A DNA stretch of 64,000 nucleotides from Clarkia xantiana subsp. parviflora (GCA_036873135.1 JAPTYO010000020.1:9177703-9241702), one strand, 5' to 3'; shown: positions 1 through 12,756, counted from the first letter of the stretch. Notes: generated by a model from the letters alone, not told the origin. Translations and numbers: made by a program.

Positions 1-2
1 TG

Positions 3-1153
3 GCGACACGATTTATAATCTTAGATGGATACATCTATAAAAGAGGATACTCCACGCCTTATCTCTGATGTGTAGTTGCCCCTCAAAAAGAAAAGATAAT
101 GGAAGATTTGCATAAGGGCGACGCTGGGTGTCACGAAGGAGCCAAAAATCTGGTATTGAAGGCTTTGCAAAAGGGATTCTACTGGCCAACAATGCATAAA
201 GAAGCAATAATGCTCGTGCAAGCCTGCCTTGCCTGCCACGTTTACGCTCCCAGAATAACAAGACCACCTGCGGAACCCACGCCTATAATGAGCGCATGGC
301 CCTTCACACAATTGGGAATCAACCTCATAGGGCCTTTGCCCAAATCTACAGGTCAGCGAACACATATCGTGGTTGCCATCGACTACTTCTCCAAATGGAT
401 AGAAGCAAGAGCTTTGGCGTCAACAACTACTTTCCAAATGATAAATTTCATTCGAGACCAAATAATATGCCGATATGGAGTTCCAAAAATCCTCATCAGC
501 GTTAACGGCCCCCAATTTTTTAGTGACGAATTGGCCGACTTTTGTGAAGAGATGCTAATCAACCATCGCTTCGGCTCTTTCTATCATGCGCAAATTAATG
601 GAAAAGATGAGGTCGCAAAAAAAACGATCCTGAATGGACTAAAGAAGATGGTGTCCACTCTCAAGGGAAATTGGGTCGACGAGCTGGACCAAGTACTTTG
701 GGCGCTCAGAACCACACCCAAAAGAGCCACTGGCGAAACCCCCTTCAGTATGGATTACGGGTCCGAAGCCGTCTCGCCCATAGAGGTAGCTAATATCTCT
801 TAAAGGGTCGCCACATATCGAGCCGACCATAATGACGAACAAAGAAATATCGACTTGGATCTTGTCGACGAAAAGAGGTGGGCCTCCGAAGAAACTCAAG
901 GAAGAATGAAGCTCCCCACTGCCAGGTATTTTAACCGAAAATTAGGGCGACGCCAATTCTTCCTGGGTGAGAAGGTCCTACGAAGAAATGAGTTTCTAGC
1001 TGCATATCAAAGATGAAAAATGGTGCCAAAATGTAAGGTCCTAACATCATTGTCGACATGCCATGTCCCAATGCCTATAAATTAGAAGATCCACAAGGGC
1101 AACGCCTCAATAGGACTTTTAATGTAGAGCACCTGAAGAAATTCTACGTCTAA
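3..1153 (+). pseudogene. pol: Tat-like gypsy integrase fragment (element G0)
   Basis: End of a Ty3-gypsy polyprotein, cut by the window edge. It reads from just before the integrase zinc finger (H..H then CLAC around 120-240), through the catalytic core, to a C-terminal end HLKKFYV and TAA at 1151. The core is closely similar to element G2 on the other strand. It is dead: TGA at 66 replaces an Arg codon, TAA follows at 801, and the final part contains another stop and frame breaks. Two catalytic aspartates are changed: the usual GIDLIGP is GINLIGP, and ISDNGPQ is ISVNGPQ. The third acidic residue (DEVAKK) remains. Family assignment is secure; activity is excluded. Confidence 0.9.
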
Positions 1154-1199
1154 AGTCCTTTCATGTATTTCCATTACAATAAAGTGATAAATAAAGATG

Positions 1200-2075
1200 T
1201 GATTTCTTTCTCCTTGATGTGTCCACAAGACTCCTCGACTCCCTATAGTTGGCGACAATCCAAGAAGATCAGTCATAATACTGACTCCTCGACTCTATAT
1301 AGTTGGCGACGATTCAGAAGATCAGTCATAATACTGACTCCCACGACTTCCGAAAGTCGCCCCTACAAAGGAGATCAATCATTACTGACTCCTCGACTCC
1401 ATATAGTCGGCGACGATCCAGGAGATCAGTCATAATACTGACTCCCACGACTTCCGAAAGTCGCCTCTACAAAGGAGATCAGTCATAATACTGACTCCTC
1501 GACTCCATATAGTCGGCGACGATCCAGGAGATCAGTCATAATACTGACTCCCATGACTTCCGAAAGTCGCCTCTACAAAGGAGATCAGTCATAATATTGA
1601 CTCCTCGACTCCATATTGTCGGCGACGATACAGGAGATCTGTCATAATACTGACTCCCACGACTTCCGAAAGTTGCCTCTACAAAGTAGATCGGTCATAA
1701 TACTGACACCTCGACTCCATACAGACGGTAACGATCCAGGAGATCAGTCATAATACTAAATCCCACGACTTCCGAAAGTCGCTTTTACAAAGGAGACCAG
1801 ACATAATACTGACTACTCGACTCCATATAGTCGGCGACAATTCAGGAGATCAGTCATAATACTGACTCCCACGACTTCTGAAAGTCGCATCTACAAAGGA
1901 GACCAGTCATCATACTGACTCCTCGACTCCATATAGTCGGCGACGATCCAGGAGATCAGTCATAATACTGACTCCCAAGACTTCCGAAAGTCGCCTCTAC
2001 AGAGGAGATCAGTCATATACTGACACCCATGACTTCTGAAAGTCGCCTCTACAAAGGTGATCAATCATAACTGAC
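1200..2075 (+). repeat. Tandem repeat array between pol and 3' LTR of G0
   Basis: About eight copies of a unit near 105 bp. Each unit has two halves: one with the motif TATAGTCGGCGACGATCC, the other with CGACTTCCGAAAGTCG, a 6-bp hairpin around a four-base loop. The halves are separated by GATCAGTCATAATACTGACTC, which also folds (TCAGT against ACTGA). The same array occurs reversed in G2 at 16640-17672, so it belongs to the element family. No real gene is seen here; small open frames reflect the repetition. Confidence 0.9.
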
Positions 2076-2218
2076 CCCTGATTCTATAAAAGCCAATGGC
2101 AAATAAGAGCCTAGGCTAAAAGAACAAAAGGATGATGTTCTCTTCTCATCATTAAAGGTACTCGACATAACCCCTTTCCCTTGTTTTAAAGACTAATGAC
2201 TTATGTCTTCGGGGCAAG

Positions 2219-3090
2219 TGTTGGATATGATTCGAGGAAACCTTACAAGGGTCGACAACATTTATTGGATTTCTATTATTAAGTATAAAGATATTAGTAA
2301 GTCGGGAACGTATGAGTCGGGAACCTTGAAGACAAGTCGACGACCACTTACATCCAGAACGATAGGACGAAAGCAAATAGTCGACACCAATATAAAAGGA
2401 TGTTGAATCTTAAGACAACACCAGAAGAATGGCGATAAAGACACTCTAAGATTCTCCCTCTTAAGGGTATGAATCGAGTCGGCAGCCAAGTACTATCAGA
2501 AACTCCTTCCTCCTAAGGAAAAGGACGGGCGCAAACCTGCTCCCGGCCTCCCAACTCAAGGAAACCCTTCCCTTTAAGGAAGGTGTACCAGCTGGCAACC
2601 TGCTTACCGACCATCTGACCCAAGGAAACCTTCCTCTTAAGGTAAGACTGATGTGGCAACCTGCTTGTCACATTCAACACCAAGGAATGATGAGGTGATG
2701 ACTTGCTTGTCACCTAATGACACATCACCGTCCCTCTCCACCAATCAGAGAAAGGCAGCCACCGCCACTGAGTAGTCAATCAAGGTATAAAGCTTGTCGC
2801 CATATTAAATTTGGTATTTCCCCCCTATAAATAAGGGAATACTTTCATTATTTATCTAAGTTACATTCATATACTTTTACAGTATTTTCTCAAATTCTAT
2901 TACTGACTTAAGCTTCAGAGTTGAATAAGGGGCAAATCCCCAACCCCTTTTCAGATTCTCTCCTGCCAGACGCTCAAAAGGAGAATAATCACCCCTTGAG
3001 GTCGAGAAAGATACCTAGAAAAGCAAGTCGAAGGCAAAACTTCAAAGTCCATTACCAGAAGCTTCAGGCCACATCATTTTGATCCTAACA
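2219..3090 (+). repeat. 3' LTR of G0
   Basis: 872 bp, starting TGTTGGATATGATTCGAGG and ending GATCCTAACA, preceded by a purine tract GGGGCAAG (2211-2218). It matches, in reverse, the 876-bp LTR of G2 at 15631-16506. The middle carries repeated modules with CAACCTGCTTGTCAC and TTCCTCTTAAGG. A TATA-like CTATAAATAAG lies near 2825. The partner LTR is outside the window, so a target duplication cannot be tested. Confidence 0.92.
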
Positions 3091-4394
3091 ATTGGGATTA
3101 CCATATCATCCATAGGTTTCCTCTCCGCTTCTGAATCGCAGCAGAGAGAAATTTAACACATATCATCCCATTCATAATATCACACGCCATCAAGATTGCG
3201 AGGAATATAGAAATGCACTCTACCATCCATTCACACATTGATAATCATGCATAATCAGGGAGACAATAACATTTTGGAAAAAAGAAATTGCATACATCGG
3301 ATATCTATGTGATAGAAGGCGACAAATAATGATTCCTCAGACATCTAACCAAACCGACCGCTAGTAAACTGCATGAAGGGGGGGTCGTGAAAGAGTTCAC
3401 ATTATCGTTGTCTCTGTTCTAATAGATCAGTATTTTCAAACATTTTAATCTCTTTTACTGGGACGGGGAGTTTTTTACATTCACACGATCTTGGCTTTCC
3501 CAAGGCCCTTTTAAAATGTTTCGAAAATTTCATGCATGCATACATAATTCTACTACACAAGTAAATCATCATAGGCAGGCCACATCCATGAAACCAAACA
3601 ACAATCATCATGCATACACGTCATGCGTCTAATGTTCCGAGGAACTATGCTTGCATATATAATTCTACTACTTCAGTAAATTATCCCATGCGGCTACATC
3701 CTCAACATTCATGCATACGCATCATGCGTGATCACATCACACCAAACATGCATATTTGGCGACTGATTTTTGGATTTAAAACATTTGGGGTTGACTTGCA
3801 ATTCATGCTACAAATCAACATGCGTACTTCTAGATATGAATCCTAGGCATTTGCAACCATCATAGCATGTCTATCCTAGTGCGCAACTCATTACTTGAAT
3901 TCAGGGCTCTGCCCCCAACACACATTATCCAGCTAGCTTGACATAGTCAAGACGACAGTTCTAATCATGCAATAATATCAATTCAATAGCAATTTCAATT
4001 CAGCGCACTAAATGACTCAGTCCCAAAATCATGCATTTCCGAGGTCCACCCCGATAATCGAAACTAGGCATTAGGTTTAATTAAAACGTTAAACCTATAA
4101 GCAATGTGTAGGTAATTTTAAAGTCCGAAAACATTTGGATTTTAAAATTAGACCTTCCTATTTTCAGTTGACTCGGGTCGGTCCGGTTTAGAGGTCCGGT
4201 TCAGTCAAATTTGGTCAGGTTCAGTTCGGTCCGTTTCGGTCCAATTACCCGGTCCAGTCCAGTTTCAAAATAGGAATTCGGTTTAGTCCTTCACTCAAAC
4301 CGGGTCGGATCTACTCAATTTAGTTACCCGGTCCAACCCGACCCGAATGGGTCGGACCGATTGAGAAAATCCGGTTTGGTTGACCCGCTCCGGT
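3091..4394 (-). mobile_element. Copia B relic, left part
   Basis: Non-coding segment that aligns with 10000-11280 inside copia A, for example the shared stretches around CACATTGAT, GGGAGACAATAACATTTT and AAACCGACCGC. It is therefore a second, older copy of the same family's long untranslated leader, on the minus strand. It is cut on the left by the end of the G0 LTR and on the right by the insertion of copia A. No coding potential is seen. Confidence 0.75.
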
Positions 4395-4399
4395 CTTTA

Positions 4400-4999
4400 T
4401 GTTGGATTACAGAGACGTAATAATACAGAATGCTAAACGTATACATGCAAGTAAATTAATTATGCAGCGGAATAATGTACACATACCTCAATAGCTTTCC
4501 TTCCCAATAACGATGCGGAGGGAGTTCTGATCCTCCGGTCGGAACCCGTACAAGTTCTTCGTGAGAAAAAGTCCTACGCGGTATAAGCTCCACAGCAAAT
4601 CCTCTGATCGATTCTTCAACGGGGACAAAACCTCGAGCTGATTGCTCGGAAGCAATTTGGCACACCAATGGTGGTGTATGTGGGCCGAACGAAATGTAAC
4701 TATAGAGAGAAAGGAATTTCTCTCAAATCACAACTTAAAAGGAGTTGTGATCAAGGTGTGTATTTGGAGGTGACCCCAAGACCTCCTTATATAGTGGGGG
4801 AGGAGAAAATCCTCCCCCTTCCCTTCTAGGGTTCGGCGCCGACCTATGTGGGTTGGGATGCCCAATTTTGGGCCTCCCATGTCACATGGGAATTGGGTCG
4901 AGCCCAATTAGCCCAAATGTGACATTTACCTAATTGTCTTAGGTAACCAAATATATTAACGGGCTACCAATTACGGCGCCACGTCACCATATGCTAACA
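4400..4999 (-). repeat. Copia A 3' LTR
   Basis: 600 bp, TGTTGGATTAC to ATGCTAACA in plus orientation. It pairs with 12155-12751. A TATATA sequence near 4787, read on the minus strand, is a plausible promoter element. A 70-codon open frame on the minus strand occurs in both LTR copies and is not taken as a gene. Confidence 0.93.
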
Positions 5000-6134
5000 G
5001 CTCCCACTCGCCGGAATGGGAGGGTGCCTGTTAATGTATTGTCATCCAATAGCATCATCATTTCAGTCTTCAGTTATTGTCTCCATTTCCGAATAGTTCA
5101 TACGAGGTTTTCCGTGCGACCGGCGGATACGACGGGCATCGTGCTACTCATCTGTTAGGAGTATTGTAGCGCCCGCAGAATGTTGGTTCCCTGTCATAAA
5201 TCAATCCTGTTAAAAACAAAATATGTACCGCACTGTATCCTTGGTCAACTGATAATTCTCCATTTGCCTAGTTTTCCACATAGGAATACTTCTCTAGGGC
5301 ATCCGTACAAGTGTTCACAACCTTCTACTAATATCCGGTTGGTGGCCACCTAGTGAACACAAGAGTCAGTGAATTATAGGTGAACATGATCATCCCCATC
5401 GCTTATACCCTTAGTCTAACTCAACCGGTTTCCAAAGACGTGGTCACTTGGCCTTTTTCTTTGGCACTACACTCGTACGCCGGGAAGCGAACATTGAGCC
5501 AGACCTTAGGTATAAGTTCTGAGTCCGAGAGGATACTTTGGATGCCTCTTCATAGGACACCCGGGATCAATCACACGCTCAAGGTGAAGAAGCATGCGCC
5601 CTTTGAATCACAAGGATTCTAGCCTAGCACAATCGAGTATGACCCCGTGGTCGAATATGGCACGCGCAGTATGAAGCACGCGTCGATAGCACACCTGGAA
5701 AAGCCAGGGATGGGATATGTCAATCATGCTATCGCAAAATCTTTCATCTGGCCTTGAATGTTATTTTAATGATGGACAGAGTCCAACACGGCGATTTACA
5801 AAACGAAGATCAAGTCATGCTTTTAGGTGTGACCAAGTTATCGTTTCGTTTAACCAGGTTTATCCCCTGGTTCTTAGCCAATCTTGTTGTGGTAGAGGTT
5901 CCCCTCTCCTACAAGATGACCATGCCTGTGTGACGAGGCATGGTTCACATTCGACATAATTTTGGTTGAAGAATTTTACCTCTTCCTACGACTTAGTTTA
6001 TAGACCGTAAAATCCGATGTTATTTATCATTATGACGTCGATGAATCATATACTCAATTTTCAATTCTTTTATTCAATCGAAATATTATTTCAAAGGCAA
6101 AATGCTATCACTTATACATGCCACATATTAAGCC
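5000..6134 (-). other. Copia A 3' untranslated region
   Basis: About 1.1 kb between the end of the RNase H remnant and the 3' LTR. No protein similarity was recognised on either strand. Open frames on the plus strand (5380-5622, 5717-5959) run antisense to the element, lack known motifs and are probably chance. Confidence 0.6.
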
Positions 6135-8041
6135 CTACATAATCCAAGCAGTTTTACGTGCTTTTCGAAAGTCTCTCTACGTAATGGCTTAGTTAATGGG
6201 TCCGCGAACATTTTGTCTGTGGACAAGTATTCTAAAGTGATTATATTGTCTTCCAGAACAGATTTAGCATAATTGTATTTCACATCGATGTGTTTGGTCC
6301 TACTGTGGTACTTTGGATTCTTAACTGCTGCAATGGCTGCCTGACTGTCGGAGTATATCTTTACGGGTTTACTCTCATTTCGTCAGTGCCTAAAAATGCA
6401 GTAAGAAGCCTTTTCAGCCAGACCGTTTCCTGTGCATTTTGGAGAGGGCAACGAATTTCGATTCTATCGTAGACAGCGCGACCCATGATTGCTTCTTGCT
6501 CGTCCATGAAATGGCCACATTAGCAAGGAGGAATACCTCTTCTGTGGTGTTCTTACGATCATCCGGATCGCCACCATGGTCGGCGTCACTGAAACCGGTC
6601 AATTCTATCTTCCTGCCCTCATAGCATAATACGTAGTCGGTAGTACCTGTATGACCCGCATAGCTAAAGTCTGATTGGAATATTGCTACTAGTCCCACAG
6701 CATAACAGATGTCCGGATGAGTGCAGATCGTGGCGTACATTAAGCTTCCTACCATGCTCAAATACTCGCCACTCTTCATCTGTTCACGCTTCTGTAGGTT
6801 CTTCGGGCCATCACGCTTTGACAGCGCGCACCCAAGTACAACCGGCGTTTCCACGGGTTTGGCATTCAGCATTCTGAATCTCTTTAACAATTTATTGATA
6901 TGAATTTCTTGAGATAGACATAATCTCCGGGCGGCACGATCTCTGGCGATTTTAATGCCTAAGATGTACGTAGCCTCTCCCATGTCTTTCATCTCGTATA
7001 CTGATGCCAACCAGGATTTGAGTGTTTCATAAAACTCACATATTTTTCAGCAATGAGTAGGTCATCCACGTATAAGGTTAAGATGACGTACTTAGACCCG
7101 GAGGTCTTAGTGTATACGCAGGGATCCTCATGGAGGTGAAAGACACGGGAGAGGCTACAATTCAGTATCCAACAATTTCCTCGTGGAACCTGCGATACTA
7201 TTGCCGAGACGATTTTTTAAGACCATGGATAGATCTTTGGAGTTTGCAAACTTTTACGTTCTTTACCAGGAGTAATGAAACCCTCTACTGCTCCATATAG
7301 ATCTCATCCTCCAGGTTTCCGCGGAGAAATGCGGTCTTAACAACCATTTAATTCAGGCTCGTGATCAAGGCTTGCAATAAGGGCAAGGATGGCCATGACT
7401 GTGGTGTAACGCACAGTCGGTGAGTTAGTTTCATCAACGTCCACTCCATGAATTTGGGTATATCCTTTCGCAACTAGTCGGGCTTTTTGTCGCTCGACTT
7501 CTCTATCAACAGTGAGTTTGAGTTTCAAGATCCACTTTACCCCTATAGCTCTGCGTTTAGCAGGTAAATCAACCAAAGATCAAACTGAATTGGCTTTCAT
7601 TGAGGCGATCTCTTCCTCCATTGCTTTCCTCCATTCCTTTGCTTGAGTTCCTTCCATCGCTTGCTTAACCGTTACCGGTTCGTCAACAAATGTTAGAGTG
7701 AGAATCTCACCCCTTTTGATAGGACACTTTTTGGGAGAAGTTCGTTGCCTTTGACTACGTGTAGGCTCGTTAATCCCATATTGAGTCTAGATAATGCTTC
7801 TTATCGGAGCATCACTCCCACTGGGAATAATGGCAGTGCTGGAACCTTGACTAACCACTTTCCTTGGACGTCCTCTTGGTCTCGGGATTCTACCTTCGAG
7901 ATTAATTCCTTGATCACTCGTACCACTCCCACTGGGAACAATGGGTAGTTGTGTCATTATTGGATTTTCATCCAACGGTTCAGCGACGTGATTATCAGGT
8001 TTCAACTTGATTCGCATTAGCAGCATTAGTGATTTGATTGT

Positions 8042-8085
<44 letters not shown>

Positions 8086-8164
8086 GGGGGGGGGGGGGGG
8101 GGGAGAGCCCTCCCACTGGATTAACTATGATAATGTTTCCATCATCATTTACCATGTCATTCAC
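6135..8164 (-). pseudogene. pol: Copia A RT and RNase H remnant
   Basis: Reads right to left. A linker with a proline tract and RPRGRPRK (8164-7787) precedes RT pieces: AIGVKWILKLK and RLVAKGYTQ at 7576-7337, then MKDMGEATYILGIKIARDR at about 7000. RNase H follows with GFSDADHGGD, ISWTSKKQSWVALST and, near 6300-6135, YSDSQAAIA and HSRTKHIDVKY, ending in TAG at 6135. The reading frame is broken several times, and the usual YVDD block is displaced (around 7050-7110). The last stretch matches copia polyproteins to their normal C-terminus. Confidence 0.85.
8042..8103. repeat. Long poly-G tract
   Basis: 43 consecutive G (8042-8084), one T, then 18 G. On the minus strand it encodes a polyproline run in the copia A linker. 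Such a tract can form G-quadruplexes and is also a classic place for sequencing or assembly error, so its length should not be trusted. Confidence 0.95.
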
Positions 8165-11100
8165 TTGTACTGTGTCGAATCTCCCACTCGAAGTAAGTGG
8201 GACCTGGAATCATCGTCATCCTTTTCCATTTAGATCAAGACTTCGTCTGTTTCTAAGCGTTGGAATTTCGTCCTCAAGCTTTTTAATGTTTACATGTTCG
8301 ACCACGGCATCATAATTTAAGCTAATTAAACATTTATCACTCGAGATTAGTCCGTACTCTTTTATCCAAATACTTGTTTAATGCGCAAATTGATGTCGCA
8401 AGCTGACAAGGTGCAACCCTTATCATTTCTTTTAGCTAATTATGGTAGCGTGTTCAACTAATTATTCGAAGCATAGTATTACTTTTATGTGAGTCAACCG
8501 ATTTTCATCCTATAAGGAACGTAGTTGTTGAACTCTAACATTATGTACTTTTAAACTATGCTTCTTGAATTGTTTTTATTGAAATGAATGTCCAGCCAGA
8601 CTTATCGTTCAAGGCTTATAGTGGGAGAGTCATTTTACTGACTACTTCCTTTCGTTTGTCAACTCATTCAGAGACTTATCCACCTCTTGAGCTATGCATT
8701 TAAGCTTTCGCCTATGCGATAGTTGATATTATACAAGTTCGTGGTAGCTTTTGAAGCATACCTCTGACTTTCGTATAAGTAATCAATGAGTTATTCCATA
8801 AATGGTCATAAACGAAAATTCAACATTCATTCATTAAAACATTTCATTATTAAATTTGTACTTTGAAACGATGTGTTCCGTCTTTCGAGGTACACTCGCG
8901 CACGGTGCCTTAAAACTAGTTTTATCCCGTGGTTTGAAATCGTTTCGTTTCCAAATTCAAATCAATTTAATCCAATCGGTTTAGAATATGTTCAATCATT
9001 ACGGAAAATTACATTCCATGGTGTACTAACAAATAAGAAATACTAAATATTTTGATCTAGCTACGAAATCGATGGGTTTATTCAGTTCAGTTGTCCTAAC
9101 TGAGATGACGGAGTATGTGAATCGTTTCATTTTATTCGACCCCTTTTACCTGGCCGAAATTTTGGTTCTAACTCGTAGTTATGTTATCTGTATTTTCATT
9201 TCGGATCGTTCTCATTTAACCGAGACGTTAAATTGACAAGCAAATTGAGCTTCAAATCGAGCAACAATTACTTTATTCAATAACTCTGAATCTCAAAATT
9301 ACCAAAATTTTAGTAACGAACAACGAACGATAAATGACAATGGTATAGTTCTTGAATATGTGATCCATGATTGTCGCGCATATAGTCAAGAACTTTGAGT
9401 CATGTTGAACATTTCATCTAAGTAAATTCAAGAGTGAATCACTTCAAATGATCTGTGTCCGTATAAAACATTTTACAGCTTCATACACATGACCTACGAG
9501 GCGTATTTGAGTCCACTTTATCAACGGGTTTAATCCACCGGATTATCGTATAGGACCTATCCGGTCCAGTTCTCTTCTTGCGATGCGAACATGGTTCACT
9601 TCTTTCGAACTCACTATGGTGAGCAGATAAGGTTTCCCTTTCACTGCTGTGGTTACTGCATATGATTAGTCTCAAGGTTATTGAGTCCTGTCAATATCAG
9701 ACAACCATATACATCCTTTCCATGTTGACCTTTCATCCTTAAGATCCGATGCGGGTTTTACGCCAACATCCATGAAAAGAGAGAAAGTCTATCACATTCA
9801 ACCGAAACATTTCTAGTGTTTGCATTCTTGCTTCCAAAGAGGCGGATGCGAAGGGATACTAAGCTGTAACATTGTCTGGTTTCAATTCAAGTCTTCTTCA
9901 ACCCCCTTTTACCAAGGTCGAATGTATCACCATATATGCGCTTAGATCATCAAAGAACCTACTCTAATTCTTGGGGAAACAAATTGTCACATTCGTTTCT
10001 CATTGTCAAAATCATAGAGATTACTATATTCATCCGTAATTGTCCACCCTACTTTTCGAAATCGTAGTAGAGAGTTCAACACACACTCCAATTTTATTCA
10101 TCATAATTAATACCATCAAGATTGCGAGTAATATCGTATCTCACTAATTCAGCCAACTAACACATTGATGATTATGCAAATCAGGAAGACAATAACATTT
10201 TGAAAGAATTGCAAACATCGGATTATGTATTAAGATGGAACACAACAAATAGTGATCCCTCAGTCATTTAGACCAAACCGACCGCCAGTAAACCGAGGGA
10301 ATGGGGTCCGTGAAAGAGTTGACACTACCGTCGTGTTCAATCTAATAGATCAGTCTTTTGAAAACGGTTATTATATTGCAAATTACCGGAACGGGAATTT
10401 CAAATAAGCATACCCGATCTTGGCTTTCCCAAGACATTTTTTATTTTTTGTTTTGAAAAATTATCCGATAATTTACGCATGCATAATACTATATCACGCC
10501 ATAAACATCGAACAAACCAAACAACATGCTTACGCGTCATGCGTCTAATGTTCCTAGCATACATAATTTTACTTAAAGTAAATTATCACATGCTTTCAGT
10601 CCTGAACATTCTAGCATACGTGTCAAAACATGCAACTTCCGCACACTTCATGCATAATTGGCGACTGGAATTTTCGGCTTTGAAAACGCTTTGAAAGTAT
10701 TAGGGGCTGTTTTGCAATTCATGCTTACAATCAATTATGCGAGATTTCTAGACATGTATTCTAGGCACTTTCAATCAACATAGCATATCTATCATATTGC
10801 GCAAACCATATATTTAAATCCCAGAGCTGATAGCTCGCAATATATTTTCCAGCTAGCTTGACGAATTCAAGACGGCATTTCTAATATATGTTGCAGAAAG
10901 TAAACAATTGCAACTCAGCCCACTAATTTAATCAAGTTCCAAAAACTTGCATATCTGAGATCCATCCCTATAATCGTAACCAGGCATTAGGGTTCTAGCC
11001 GAAAACGTGTTAAAATGCAAACCCTAAGAGCACTGTTTAGGCTACTTTTAAAGTTCGAAAACATTTTGGATTTAAAATTTGACATCCTATTTTATTGAAC

Positions 11101-11496
11101 ATTTAAAATTTCCGAAAAAAATTTAAAATTTGGTTCGGTCCAATTTAAAACCCGGTTCAAATCGGTCCGAAATGGTTCAATAAAATAAGATTATGGTTCG
11201 GTTCATCACTCGAAACCGAAAAGGTCCACCAGATTAAGAAAACCCGGATTGGTTTAACCCGCTCCGGTTTAACAATTGGACCGGCCCATAAACCCTAGGG
11301 TTCGGCCGAATTATTTCTTGCAAGCTAAGTAGTGTTTTAAAATCCACTAAAATCTCAACTTAGCCTCCAAGAAATAATAATTATGTAAAATAATTTCCAA
11401 TATTGCTAATATATATATATATAAAAGTCGGCACATATATATATATATATAAAAATATTGTCAAGATTCTATCTTTAAGATGTAAATCAATCAACA

Positions 11497-11535
<39 letters not shown>

Positions 11536-12134
11536 TTATCAAATATATATTTAGGGATAAAATATACATAGACAATATATTTTCTTAATCTTTAGGCAAC
11601 TAAATCCTATCAATATATATTGTCCCTATCCATTATCTATATATATTGATAGTTTAATATATGTTTCAATATTATATTGTGAACCTATCCATATTTTCCA
11701 ACTTGTAGATATATAGTTACCTTTAATTAAAATTGAAATATGGCAACCTATATCTATAATATTTTGGCCAAAATTTTAAGTTACTTGGTACCTAAGAATA
11801 TTAATTTTTTTTACCTAATTTGCCACTAGGGTTTCCGCCAAAAAAATACAAAATTGGAAAAGTTGTCAAATTTTAAGATCAAACACTATTATGATCATGA
11901 ATCCAAAAAGTGTTCTTGATAAAACTCATCGTGTTCTTGAAAATTATGAACATCAAACTTAAATTTAAACATAAACTTCGACTTTGATCTTTAAAAACAT
12001 GTAAAATCCGGAATTTAAGTTTTAAAAGATCAAAAACATGAAATTTTGTCAAAATTTTCGGATTTCACACCAAAAATTCGGTGTTCATATTTAAAACTCC
12101 AGAACATCAGTTTATCAAAAATTTAAGAACTCCT
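8165..12134 (-). other. Copia A long non-coding leader region
   Basis: Nearly 4 kb between the proline-rich linker and the primer site. Gag, protease and integrase would be expected here, but no zinc knuckle, DSG or DDE-type motif was found on either strand. The part from about 10000 on is shared with copia B, so at least that part is a family feature. Contains TA-rich microsatellites at 11410-11530. Confidence 0.6.
11410..11530. repeat. TA microsatellites
   Basis: Three runs of alternating TA, the longest at about 11500-11530. Small open frames across them encode only Ile/Tyr runs and are not genes. Confidence 0.9.
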
Positions 12135-12137
12135 TAA

Positions 12138-12153
12138 CCATGCTCTGATACCA
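12138..12153 (-). other. Copia A primer binding site
   Basis: Minus strand TGGTATCAGAGCATGG, complementary to the 3' end of initiator methionine tRNA, one base from the right LTR. It fixes the element's orientation and marks 12155-12751 as the 5' LTR. Confidence 0.95.
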
Positions 12154-12154
12154 C

Positions 12155-12751
12155 TGTTGGATTACGGAGACGTAATACTACGAAATGCTAAACGTGTACA
12201 TGCAAGTAAACTAATTACGCAGCGGAATAATGTACACATACCTCGATAACTTTCCTGCCCAAGAACGATGTGGAGAGAGTTCTGATCCTCCGGTCGGAAC
12301 CCGTACAAGTTCTTCGTGAGAAGAAGTCCTACTCGGTATAAGCTCCACAGCAAATCCTTTTATCGATTCTTCAACGGGGACAGAACCTCGGACTGATTGC
12401 TCGTAAGCAATTTGGCACACCAATGGTGGTGTATGTGGGCCGGCCGAAATGTAACTATAGAGAGAAAGGAACTTCTCTCAAATCACAACTTAGAAGGAGT
12501 TGATCAAGGTGTGTATTTGGAGGTGGCCCCAAGACCTCCTTATATAGTGGGGGATGAGAAAATCCTCCCCCTTCCCTTCTAGGGTTTGGCGCCGACCTAT
12601 GTGGGTGGGGAGGCCCAATTTGGGCCTCCCATGTCACATGGGAATTGGGTTGAGCCCAATTAGCCCAAATGTGAAATTTACCTAATTGTCTTAGTTAACT
12701 ACATATATTAACGGGCTACCAATTACAGCACCACGTCACCATATGCTAATA
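12155..12751 (-). repeat. Copia A 5' LTR
   Basis: 597 bp, TGTTGGATTACGG to ATGCTAATA (the terminal CA is changed to TA). Pairs with 4400-4999 and is followed by the target duplication CTTTA. Confidence 0.93.
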
Positions 12752-12756
12752 CTTTA

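Larger units (their letters stand above)
4400..12751 (-). mobile_element. Copia A, complete but gutted copia element
   Basis: 8352 bp bounded by two LTRs and by the 5-bp duplication CTTTA at 4395-4399 and 12752-12756. Orientation is minus: the initiator-Met primer site lies next to the right LTR and a purine-rich tract (GAGTGGGAGC on the minus strand) next to the left one. Only RT and RNase H remain recognisable; gag, protease and integrase were not found. LTRs differ by roughly 8 percent by eye over their first 300 bp, so the insertion is not recent. It sits inside copia B, a member of its own family. Confidence 0.92.

Noticed and set aside
2219..3095. Target duplication ATTGG for G0
   Set aside because: The 5' end of G0 is outside the window, so the match cannot be tested.
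4456..4668. 70-codon open frame in both copia A LTRs
   Set aside because: Repeated only because the LTR is repeated; no domain, and it overlaps the promoter region.
7787..8315. Polyproline or polyglycine proteins across the G tract
   Set aside because: Low-complexity translation of a homopolymer in a dead copia linker.
11381..11588. Ile/Tyr-rich open frames at 11381-11588
   Set aside because: Translation of TA microsatellites.
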